Shown: piece after piece, positions 9,282 through 16,992 of the stretch
How the letters are laid out: every line of letters starts with the position of its first letter
Numbering within the stretch: position 1 is the stretch's first letter
Source of the DNA: Ramicandelaber brevisporus
Taxonomy: Eukaryota; Kickxellomycota; Ramicandelaberales; Ramicandelaberaceae
Direction of reading: 5' to 3'
Assembly: GCA_025201865.1 (NCBI GenBank)
Contig: MU602690.1
Coordinates: forward strand, 1-46,303
DNA length: 46,303 nucleotides
Notes under the pieces: generated by a model
The model's database searches: none
What the model saw: only the letters and a program-made list of their open reading frames with translations
What the model was told of the DNA's origin: nothing
Translations under genes and position numbers: made by a program

Positions 9282-11069
9282 ATGGCGAACCACGCAAAGA
9301 CAAAGACACCTTTACCAACCCCAGCTCAGTTTGCTGAGGCCAAGGACGCTGCCAATCTCCAGGTTCTCCGGCGGTTAGATTCGTCGATTGCCAAGATCCA
9401 TGCCACCTCCAGCCACGCCGTTGTGTACCGCTTTGACCAGTCTGCTGGAAATGGCTCATGGGTAAAGTACAATGTAGAAGGTGTCCTGTTTATCATTGAG
9501 CGGAACACTGTGAACGCATCGTTGCCCAAGTATGCACTGTTTGTCATGAACAGAGCCGGATTGGATAACTTTGACTATCCCATTCAGAGCAAGAGCTGTG
9601 TAATGCTGAAGGGCGAGTATATAATGTGCCAACCATCAGCATCTTCATCTAAACATGATGGATTCTTTGGATTGTGGGTTTATGAGCAATCTGACAGAGA
9701 CAGAATTGTGGCTCTAGTTAAACAGCTGTTGGGTGCAAAGCATGCAGCTACAGCTACAGTTCCAGCTCCAGCCACAACAGTGGATACAGTGATTCCGGAG
9801 GACAAGGCGGTGATTTCGCCAAATGTACAAGCGACTGCATCAACCATGTCAACTAACGTGACAAATGCACCAAATGTGGCAGATGGAAAGAATGCGAACC
9901 CACTAATGAACATGCTATTGCAAGCCAAATCTCGTGCAAATACAACTGCCAGCGAGGAACAGCCACCAGCATCGGCCACTCCGACAGAGCCAGCATCAGA
10001 GCCAGAAACCCTGACTCAGAGATTGCTAAAGGCAAAGAATGCAAGTGTAGCTGGTAATGGAACTGCTACTGCTACCACTGCTACTAGTACCACTGCTACT
10101 AGTACCACTGCTGCTCCTGCTCCTGCTGCTACTCCTACATCTGGCTCATCATTGATGGACATGCTCCATCGCGCTCAGCAGAATCAACAGCGAGAAAAGA
10201 GTCCAGAACCCGCTCCATCTCCCAGCGCTAAAGTTAACCATTTGAGTGCTTTGCTGGCCAACATGAAGGCAGCCAGTCCAGTTCCGCAATCAGGTGATCA
10301 ATCAAAGCCACAGCAACAACAGCAACAGCCACAACAGCAACAGCCACAGCAACGCTCCACTTCAGCTACCCCGTTAAATGGTCCGCTCATGGGCCAGTCC
10401 CGTCCTCAGTCCCGCCTTCGTCAGTCACCTATGCTGCCACCAAATGTGCCAACTCCTCCAGCACACATCCATGAGGGTAAACCACTATCACCCTTGCATC
10501 AGCAGCCGCAACAGCCAGGACAACCAGTTCTGCCAGCTCCTGAGCAGCAACATCAGCAGCCAGAACATGCTCAACCGGCTGCACCAATGCCTATCCATCC
10601 ACCCCATCCTCACCTCACCGCCATGTCTCCACCTGTTGGCCAGTCAAGCCCCGGCATGCCTATGTTTAGTCCAAATGGCTCGGCTGTTCCTGGTGCAAGC
10701 TACTCCCCATACGGACAGCCAATGCCACCGTATCACATGTATCCTCACCAGCCCCACCAGCAAGGGTTCACTCCTCCGCCACCTTGGATGGCTGCCGGAA
10801 TGCCTCCAATGCATCCTCATCAACAACATCAGCAACAGCAACAGCAACAGCAGCAGTTTGCGCCAGGTCCATCAGCCGATATCAACGCACTTCGCGAACG
10901 ACTGATCATTGCGCGTCTGGCTAAGCCACCTGCTCCAGCATCCATGCTACCATCGCAGCAAATGACCCGCTCCCAATTCCAAGACGCAATCATCAAACTG
11001 CTTCAAACCGATGTCTCCGTCACCGACATGCTCTATGCGGTATACCTCGAGCAGAAGGCTCGTAACTAA
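9282..11069 (+). CDS. DCP1: mRNA-decapping enzyme subunit 1 (DCP1) with C-terminal trimerisation-like domain
   Basis: This 595-residue protein is the activating partner of the decapping nuclease DCP2. Residues about 15-152 form the EVH1-like domain: NLQVLRRLDSSIAKIHATSS, the VVYRFD strand, GSWVKYNVEGVLFIIER, YALFVMNRAGLDNF and the closing helix FGLWVYEQSDRDRIVALVKQ. The middle is disordered (Pro, Gln, Ala, Thr) but holds four short leucine motifs at about 207-216, 243-252, 290-299 and 320-329. The end (about 553-592; ASMLPSQQMTRSQFQDAIIK then LLQTDVSVTDMLYAVYL) resembles the C-terminal trimerisation domain of animal and plant DCP1, which budding- and fission-yeast proteins lack. The ATG at 9282 is the first in frame after a pyrimidine-rich leader. 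The gene is convergent with the uS12m gene, 112 bases away. The DCP1 identity is firm; the C-terminal domain call rests on motif similarity. Confidence 0.92.
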   Translation: MANHAKTKTPLPTPAQFAEAKDAANLQVLRRLDSSIAKIHATSSHAVVYRFDQSAGNGSWVKYNVEGVLFIIERNTVNASLPKYALFVMNRAGLDNFDYPIQSKSCVMLKGEYIMCQPSASSSKHDGFFGLWVYEQSDRDRIVALVKQLLGAKHAATATVPAPATTVDTVIPEDKAVISPNVQATASTMSTNVTNAPNVADGKNANPLMNMLLQAKSRANTTASEEQPPASATPTEPASEPETLTQRLLKAKNASVAGNGTATATTATSTTATSTTAAPAPAATPTSGSSLMDMLHRAQQNQQREKSPEPAPSPSAKVNHLSALLANMKAASPVPQSGDQSKPQQQQQQPQQQQPQQRSTSATPLNGPLMGQSRPQSRLRQSPMLPPNVPTPPAHIHEGKPLSPLHQQPQQPGQPVLPAPEQQHQQPEHAQPAAPMPIHPPHPHLTAMSPPVGQSSPGMPMFSPNGSAVPGASYSPYGQPMPPYHMYPHQPHQQGFTPPPPWMAAGMPPMHPHQQHQQQQQQQQQFAPGPSADINALRERLIIARLAKPPAPASMLPSQQMTRSQFQDAIIKLLQTDVSVTDMLYAVYLEQKARN

Positions 11070-11181
11070 CCCTTTACCACCCAATAGTTATTTATTAATT
11101 TAATATTTTATCTTGAAAAGTAATAGTTTGAAGAACGAATCGGCAGTTCGTGTTGTTTAATATGCTTTATGCTTTGCTTTA

Positions 11182-11760
11182 TTACTCCTTGTCGGGCTTC
11201 TTGGTTCCATACTTTGATCTCGATGTTCTGCGAGTTGGCACACCTTGGAAGTCCAATGCACCTCTCACAAGAGTATAGCGAACACCTGGCAAATCCTGCT
11301 TGTTTCCACCTCTAACCAATACCACTGAATGTTCCTGCAAGTTGTGGCCCTCGCCTGGGATGTACGCAATTACAGTCTTGCCGGTTGTCAAGCGCACATT
11401 GGCCACTTTACGAATGGCAGAGTTGGGCTTCTTTGGCTTCATGGTGTAAACTTTGACACAAACGCCTTTGCGCTGAGGGCAGCCGAGAAGAGCAGGGGAT
11501 CGAGAAGGACGGACCTTCTTCTTGCGGCAGCCGCGAATAACCTGATTGATGGTGGACATGCTGCGAGTCTGTTGTTGCAGCAGCAGTACCTGTGGCTGAA
11601 CAGTCAAACGCTGGAAGGAACTGATCAGCAGTGATGTCGAGGTTTGGGACTGGACAGTCGCGTAACGCGCAGCTACCATCGACGACGCAGCTACTGGCGT
11701 TGCTGCCGAAGCGCGCAGCCTCAAGGCCGGCGTAACCGTCCGCACGATCCGTTGGAACAT
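11182..11760 (-). CDS. MRPS12: Mitochondrial small-subunit ribosomal protein uS12m (MRPS12)
   Basis: This is a 192-residue protein. The first 67 residues are rich in Arg, Ala, Ser and Thr with no acidic residue, as expected of a mitochondrial presequence. The bacterial S12 core follows: [55 protein letters not shown], then the decoding-centre loops PNSAIRK and [18 protein letters not shown], and [15 protein letters not shown]. The protein lies at the mitoribosome decoding site. The ATG at 11758-11760 supplies the whole presequence. The stop codon is followed directly by TAAAGC, so an AATAAA-like signal overlaps the stop. This fits the short gap to the convergent DCP1 gene. Confidence 0.96.
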   Translation of the reverse strand: MFQRIVRTVTPALRLRASAATPVAASSMVAARYATVQSQTSTSLLISSFQRLTVQPQVLLLQQQTRSMSTINQVIRGCRKKKVRPSRSPALLGCPQRKGVCVKVYTMKPKKPNSAIRKVANVRLTTGKTVIAYIPGEGHNLQEHSVVLVRGGNKQDLPGVRYTLVRGALDFQGVPTRRTSRSKYGTKKPDKE

Positions 11761-12323
11761 TACAGGTTAGAGTTTTTTGTTGTAAAATCAGAGGCAAGCA
11801 AGCAGATCAAGAGCAAACTCGCAACAAATTTGGGACAAACTTTTTTTATTTACAGTTCTGGTTTCCAGCTGGCGGCATGTTGTGTATCTATCCACTATGC
11901 ATCATTCCATAGTTGAAGGATGTTCTCGCGATGACATTAGGACAAATGTGCTCCTCACAGCATATTGAGTGTTGGAAATGTGGGGTATGCCGTTGTTGTC
12001 AGCAGTTCATACTCCAAATGAATTCATTTTCAGCAGTATCCCTGTAGTATGTGAGCTCTATTTCTTGACTTTTAATTACATCGAAGACATTATTCTGTAA
12101 TGTATGATGTGAGTAATTACACGTAATAATAGGTATCACAGCGATGAAAACAACTTAAACTTGCGATCTAGACTTACTGTGACAAATTTATGTACAGCCA
12201 CCTCACTTTAAGAGAGTGTTAAGCTTTAAAGACTAATTCAGACAGTGGTATATTAAACATGTTAAATAATGATGTTTGATGTTCTGAAGATAGTGTCGCT
12301 GTTTCTAGTTAATTAATATCATC
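11761..12323. other. Spacer upstream of uS12m; no gene seen
   Basis: These 563 bases separate the uS12m start from the 3' end of the zinc-finger gene, both on the minus strand. The part from about 12050 to 12323 is clearly A+T-rich and looks like a 3' UTR or terminator region. I found no reading frame with a recognisable motif and no RNA gene. Confidence 0.5.
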
Positions 12324-14315
12324 TTAATCACTATAGTCACTTGAAACTAGTTCATCGCCATCATCATCGACATCACATTCGCTGTTAAGCTGAGCTATCG
12401 AGTTATTTGGTTCGATAGTGTTGCTGGTGACTGTGTCCAGTCGAGTTATTAAAAAACACGACGTGTATATTTTCTCATAAAGTAATTGCAGTACGAGAGC
12501 AGGAGCTGTCAATTTTTGTTCACCTCTATGTTCTTTGTACTGATGCTGATATCTAGATCCATTAGTGGAACAGCAATAACCACAGTCTGATGCAACACAC
12601 AGCCAGCCGCGAACAATATCTGGATGCCACCATTGGTATGGGTCGTTGACAGCCGATGCGAGAAGTGTGTTGCTAGTGTGTTGATTAGTATGGGGGTTGG
12701 CACTTGCATTTATTGCACTCTCCGGGAGAGCAGAGTTGTCAATAGACTTCTCGTCATATCCATGCTTCTGTTGTAGATGAGTCAGCAGACATTCTGGCAT
12801 CAATCGACATTCGTGACAAACAAACACTCCAATGGTAGTATGATAGCCACAACGAACTCCATTCACATAAAAATCGTCCACCTTTAAATACAACCGGATG
12901 CGTTTTCTCCTCTTGATAATTTGCTTCTGTTGCTGCTGATAATAGTCGTCATCACTATTAGTACGTTTCTGTTTCATCGATGTTTTATGAGTCTTTAGAA
13001 TATGTTTACGAGTATTGCAAATCATTTTGTACGTCATTTCACAATCTGAAATTGGACATGACCATCGATCATCTGCAGACTGACGACTGAGAGCGAAAGT
13101 GTTACCTTGTACAGTAATTACAGCTTCAAGGTTGTGCTCACGCCGATGTGTGCTAAGCTGACCAGTTGAGTTGAAGAAACGTCCACAATCTGGATACTCA
13201 CATCTCCATTGTAGTTTCTGATTGGATGCTTCCGTGGCCTCATTCTGGCTGACATCATTCTCATTCTCATCCTGAGCGATCAATCCATTGTGACTGTGGT
13301 CGAGCCTGTGCCGATTCGTGTTGTTCCTATTCGTTGTGACATGGTCAATGCGAGCTATGAGAAAGCACGAAATGTATGTTTTCGCATACACAAGGTGTAG
13401 AATGAGCGCTGGGACAGTTGTTATCCGTTCACCTTGATGAACTTTTCTCTTGTGATTATTCTTATTCGTACCTGAATGCCCACAATAACAACAATCAGAA
13501 GTAACACACAGCCAGCCTCGAACAATATCCTGATGCTGCTGCTGATAAGGCTTGAGAATGGCTGCTGCGAGATGCGGGTTATTGGTATGCTGATTGATAT
13601 TGGGATCAGCATTAGCATTTACTGCACTTTTAGGCAGAACAGAGCTGTCAATCGTTTTCTCATCATATCCGTGTTTCTGCTGTAAATGAGTGAGCAGACA
13701 TTCTGGTACCAGTCGACAGTCGTGACAAATAAACGCTCCAGTTGAATTGTGATAACCACAGCGAACTCCATTCACGTTAAAGTTATCCACACTAAGGAAG
13801 CGATGTTTAGGCCGAGACCTCTGAGCTGGAAACTGCTGATGTAGCTGCTGTTGTTTCAGAATATTATCATGACATGCTCGTATATGTTTACGTAAACCAT
13901 CAACTGCTTTATATGTCACTTCACAGTCTGGAACGGGACATGGCCATCGGTCATCTAACGACTGCCGAGTCAGAATGTAAGCCTTTCCATGTATGGTGAG
14001 ATCTGTTTGGAGTCTGTGCTCGTGTTGATGTCTTCCCAGATAACCAGTTGAAGTGAAACTACGACCACATTCTGGATGTTTGCAGATGAACTGTCGCTGA
14101 TTCTTGAGTGCTTCTGCAGTCTGATACTGGCCATCGTCACTCTCGGATTTGACGTCGTCTTCGTCGCTGTCAATATCCGAGGCAGACTCAACTTTGGTGT
14201 CAATGTCTGAAGTATGTTGTTCGAGTTTGATATCACTTGTTGAGAGACTCGGTTCGAGCTTGACTTGCACGTCGACTGCTGCAGTTGGTTCTGTTTTGAT
14301 CTTCACGGTCGACAT
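12324..14315 (-). CDS. C2H2 zinc-finger protein made of a duplicated four-finger block
   Basis: This 663-residue protein has an acidic N-terminus (1-65) followed by two homologous blocks, residues 74-325 and 369-626. Each block has the same order: a C2H2 finger (C78, C83, H96, H100; copy C372, C377, H390, H394), a second finger after DDRWPCP/DDRWSCP (C126, C131, H144, H149; copy C420, C425, H438, H443), a VNGVRCGYH lead into CHDC/CHEC and LLTHLQQKHGYDEK (C197, C200, H210, H215; copy C500, C503, H513, H518), and a DIVRGWLC segment with Cys and paired His near 270-293 and 573-596. The last two modules recall the zinc-binding parts of the fungal OrsD-like (DUF3505) family, but only loosely. It is probably a nuclear DNA-binding protein; no target can be inferred. 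The region is more A+T-rich than its neighbours. The ATG at 14313-14315 is the first in frame. Confidence 0.8.
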   Translation of the reverse strand: MSTVKIKTEPTAAVDVQVKLEPSLSTSDIKLEQHTSDIDTKVESASDIDSDEDDVKSESDDGQYQTAEALKNQRQFICKHPECGRSFTSTGYLGRHQHEHRLQTDLTIHGKAYILTRQSLDDRWPCPVPDCEVTYKAVDGLRKHIRACHDNILKQQQLHQQFPAQRSRPKHRFLSVDNFNVNGVRCGYHNSTGAFICHDCRLVPECLLTHLQQKHGYDEKTIDSSVLPKSAVNANADPNINQHTNNPHLAAAILKPYQQQHQDIVRGWLCVTSDCCYCGHSGTNKNNHKRKVHQGERITTVPALILHLVYAKTYISCFLIARIDHVTTNRNNTNRHRLDHSHNGLIAQDENENDVSQNEATEASNQKLQWRCEYPDCGRFFNSTGQLSTHRREHNLEAVITVQGNTFALSRQSADDRWSCPISDCEMTYKMICNTRKHILKTHKTSMKQKRTNSDDDYYQQQQKQIIKRRKRIRLYLKVDDFYVNGVRCGYHTTIGVFVCHECRLMPECLLTHLQQKHGYDEKSIDNSALPESAINASANPHTNQHTSNTLLASAVNDPYQWWHPDIVRGWLCVASDCGYCCSTNGSRYQHQYKEHRGEQKLTAPALVLQLLYEKIYTSCFLITRLDTVTSNTIEPNNSIAQLNSECDVDDDGDELVSSDYSD

Positions 14316-14689
14316 AACTGGCTGGCTGCTGGGTAGATCTGCTGTTCAGCTCTTTTCTGTCGTTGTTGCTGTTGTTGGTAGTTGAGAGCAGAGAGAGCAA
14401 ACCAGTCACCTCGTTTCGTGATAGCAAACAAAACAAAACAAACACGAATAAAATCGACTAATAAAATGGCATTCCTACCACGCTGTATTTAGATACTGAC
14501 TACTGTCGTTACCTATACTTTAGGCGAACTCATCTTCAGCCGAGTTGTATGGCTATCAACGGGATATCAGCTATCTAACTCTTGACATTCAGTTTGTATC
14601 AACAATATTTTTACATGTTATGAGTGGCTTAGCTATAATCATGTTAGTTTGTTCAACTTTTAACTTTCATTCTTTTATGTTTCTTTTAC
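14316..14689. other. Promoter side of the zinc-finger gene and 3' flank of RRP41; no gene seen
   Basis: These 374 bases lie between two minus-strand genes. The stretch contains A-rich sequence (14429-14470) and a T-rich half next to the RRP41 stop (14590-14690). I see no coding motif; a short plus-strand frame here runs into the antisense of RRP41. Confidence 0.5.
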
Positions 14690-15439
14690 TTATGCAGTGG
14701 TATTCTCGAGTCGCTCAACGGTTCTTGCCCGAATCTCACCGTCCAAGTATCCATGAATGTGCTTGCATCCTCCAACCGCCAGTGCCACAACATCCTTTAA
14801 CCTCTCAACTGCCAGCCTCGACTCCATTGTCATCAAAACAACCTGTTCAGTTCTCGGTAGGATTGCAACCGTCACCACTGGCGTTGCAAACGAATTTGCC
14901 TCAACGCCATTCAAATCCAACAATGGCTTCGTCATATCCGCACATCCCGCACTAACCGCAACCGCCATATCCGACACTGCAATTCCAGCGTCCACAAGCG
15001 CCAAGCTCGCTGCATTAATACATGTTTCCAACAAACCGCCATCCTGCTGCAAAATGTGCAGATGGATATCGATCACACTGCGCGGATACAAGCCCAAGAA
15101 AACGCTGGCTTCAAACGTTTGCACAATGTATTGGGCGAGCTCTGATGCGCGCTTGTCGTTTCGAGACCAGCGTTTACGCTCGGTGCCACTGAATGGTGCG
15201 ACGAGAACTTCGACGTTCAGGACGGCGCGATCGTGGCGAGGCTGGACGTTGGAGCTGGAGGAGCGCGGTGCATGAGGACCGTGGATGGCGGCGAGGACTT
15301 TGGTGTTGCCCTGTTCGAGGTAGGCAGATCCGTCGGCGCGGCGCAACGTGCCAGCGCGACAAACAATGTTGCGAAGCTCATTGGCACGACGGCCATCACT
15401 GCGCAAGCCTTCTGGCGACAACAACTCAACGCGAGACAT
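14690..15439 (-). CDS. SKI6: Exosome ring subunit RRP41/SKI6 (EXOSC4)
   Basis: This 249-residue RNase PH-fold protein belongs to the six-subunit ring of the RNA exosome, which channels RNA to Rrp44 in nucleus and cytoplasm. Diagnostic segments are the start SRVELLSPEGLRSDGRRANE, SAYLEQGNTKVLAAIHGPH, the RAVLNVEV strand, an FSGTERKRWSRNDKRASELA segment, the QTFEASVFLGLYPRSVIDIH block, LQQDGGLLETCINAASLAL and the DMAVAVSAG-DLNGVE end. Length matches the family (about 245). The ATG at 15437-15439 directly precedes the conserved start. In eukaryotes this subunit is structural and not catalytic. No oddities are seen apart from a short Ser insertion after HGPHAPR. Confidence 0.96.
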   Translation of the reverse strand: MSRVELLSPEGLRSDGRRANELRNIVCRAGTLRRADGSAYLEQGNTKVLAAIHGPHAPRSSSSNVQPRHDRAVLNVEVLVAPFSGTERKRWSRNDKRASELAQYIVQTFEASVFLGLYPRSVIDIHLHILQQDGGLLETCINAASLALVDAGIAVSDMAVAVSAGCADMTKPLLDLNGVEANSFATPVVTVAILPRTEQVVLMTMESRLAVERLKDVVALAVGGCKHIHGYLDGEIRARTVERLENTTA

Positions 15440-15729
15440 TATTATTGTTTTTTCTGTTTAAAAACAAAAGTGGTGTTTTTTGGGATTTTATGGAGGAATT
15501 TGTCCTAAAATTGACTGATGATGTGAGGCAAAAGTAGACAGTGTTGTTTTTTTTTAAAATGAATACTGGGGGGAAAGGAACATGGTGTGGATAGGCAGAC
15601 AGACAGACAGACAGACAGATGCGGATAGACAAGTGATGAGGGATAGTGAAAAAGGGAGGTAAAGGGGGAAAGAGTGATTAGTTAGCTGATTATGCATTAA
15701 TGCGGTTGATTGAATGTATGCTTGCTTGA
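15440..15729. other. Spacer with a (CAGA)n run; no gene seen
   Basis: A 290-base gap upstream of RRP41. It contains a (CAGA)-type tetranucleotide run at about 15594-15619 and A/T homopolymers. No coding signal was found. Confidence 0.5.
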
Positions 15730-16992
15730 TTAAAAGAAGCTGGCAAAGACAACAGCAACGGCAGCCATGGCATAGGTCGCAGAGTTTGACGAAACGAGTG
15801 CAGAATTGCCATCTGGCTGCATACCATCCACAGCGCCATCGTTTCCACGGCGTGCTGCATCTCCGCCATTGTTGCCAGAAGCCGCATCATCACTGTTGAT
15901 TTCAGCAATACCCTTTCTTCCGCTACCTCTGCCAGCGGCACCACCATCAGCCGAGGTTGTCGACATGGGCTCATTTACAGATTGTGCCATCAACATCTGC
16001 CTGCCGACACCCGTGATTCCAGCAATCCAGTCTGCGTAGTGTGCCACATGAGTATAGAACGCAACTATCTCGCCAGAACCGCACAATGGATGACTGCTAT
16101 GGCTGGCCGTATCTCCAAAGCTTGTTAGTCCAACCAGCGTTGCCACCCTGGTCGGCTCCGCCGATCTATCGTTTCTGACCGTTTCCATCGTAACCAATGG
16201 ACCGCCACTGTCACCATAGCAAGTATCGCGTCCTGGAGTGTTCGCAGTGCACACAACATTGGCGTCGCTGTTTGTAAACTCTGGCATTACACGCCTGCAA
16301 GACATCTCATCGCCCGTTTGAATCATCACGTGTTTGAGTGTTGGAGATGCCGACATCATGTCGTTCGTTGTCTGTCCCCAGCCCAGTGCGACAACTTGCG
16401 TTTGTGGAGTCGTCATCGACATTCTCGAGATTCGGGCTGGCTGGACATTGGGACCGAATGCCACTGGCTGCGACAATCGCAACAGTGCAATGTCATTGTG
16501 GAGATTGGTTGGATTCCACTCGTCATGAACTGTAATTTGGTCAGCGCGCGCCTGCTGCATAGAGTTGACGTTTTCACCACCATAGCGCACCAAGATGTCT
16601 GCTGGGTTCAACTTCTGAGACGACTCTGCTTTGGTGAGACAGTGAGCTGCTGTAACAACATAGCTATTTGTGATCAATGATCCAACACAGTAGAAGCCTT
16701 GAGTTGGAGTGGTGTGTATGGTGAGATGAACCGCAAACGGAAACTGGCCCTTGCCAGAATCGGAGCCGCCAATGATGTGCGTTGTTGGGCCAGTGTGAGG
16801 CTGCTGTTGCGATTGAGGCTGTTGCTTCTGAAGGTGGGAGAACGTGACCTGGTCAATGTTTTCAACCATTTGGATTGGAGGGACTCGTCTGATGCCGACA
16901 GCTTTGGCATTTGCAGTGGGTGAATTGCTGAAGAGGAGTGTGGCTGTTGATAGAGCCATGGCAAATGTCGATGAAACCATGTTGGTTCGCAT
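15730..16992 (-). CDS. Secreted trypsin-like serine protease (S1) with probable GPI anchor
   Basis: This 420-residue protein has an N-terminal signal peptide (hydrophobic 9-22, then Ser/Ala-rich to about 30), a propeptide to about 72, and an S1 domain beginning IIGG (73-76). The triad is complete: H117 in TAAHC, D167 in NDIALL and S262 in GDSGGP. D256, six residues before the catalytic Ser, matches trypsin D189 and predicts cleavage after Lys or Arg. C102 and C118 fit the conserved Cys42-Cys58 bridge. After the domain (about residue 325) comes a Gly/Ser/Asn-rich spacer and a terminal hydrophobic segment (about 405-420), the pattern of a GPI-anchor signal. The protein is expected at the cell surface or secreted. 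The residue before IIGG is His, not Arg or Lys, so activation may differ from classical trypsinogens. The ATG at 16990-16992 is used; a second Met at residue 5 is equally possible. Confidence 0.93.
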   Translation of the reverse strand: MRTNMVSSTFAMALSTATLLFSNSPTANAKAVGIRRVPPIQMVENIDQVTFSHLQKQQPQSQQQPHTGPTTHIIGGSDSGKGQFPFAVHLTIHTTPTQGFYCVGSLITNSYVVTAAHCLTKAESSQKLNPADILVRYGGENVNSMQQARADQITVHDEWNPTNLHNDIALLRLSQPVAFGPNVQPARISRMSMTTPQTQVVALGWGQTTNDMMSASPTLKHVMIQTGDEMSCRRVMPEFTNSDANVVCTANTPGRDTCYGDSGGPLVTMETVRNDRSAEPTRVATLVGLTSFGDTASHSSHPLCGSGEIVAFYTHVAHYADWIAGITGVGRQMLMAQSVNEPMSTTSADGGAAGRGSGRKGIAEINSDDAASGNNGGDAARRGNDGAVDGMQPDGNSALVSSNSATYAMAAVAVVFASFF

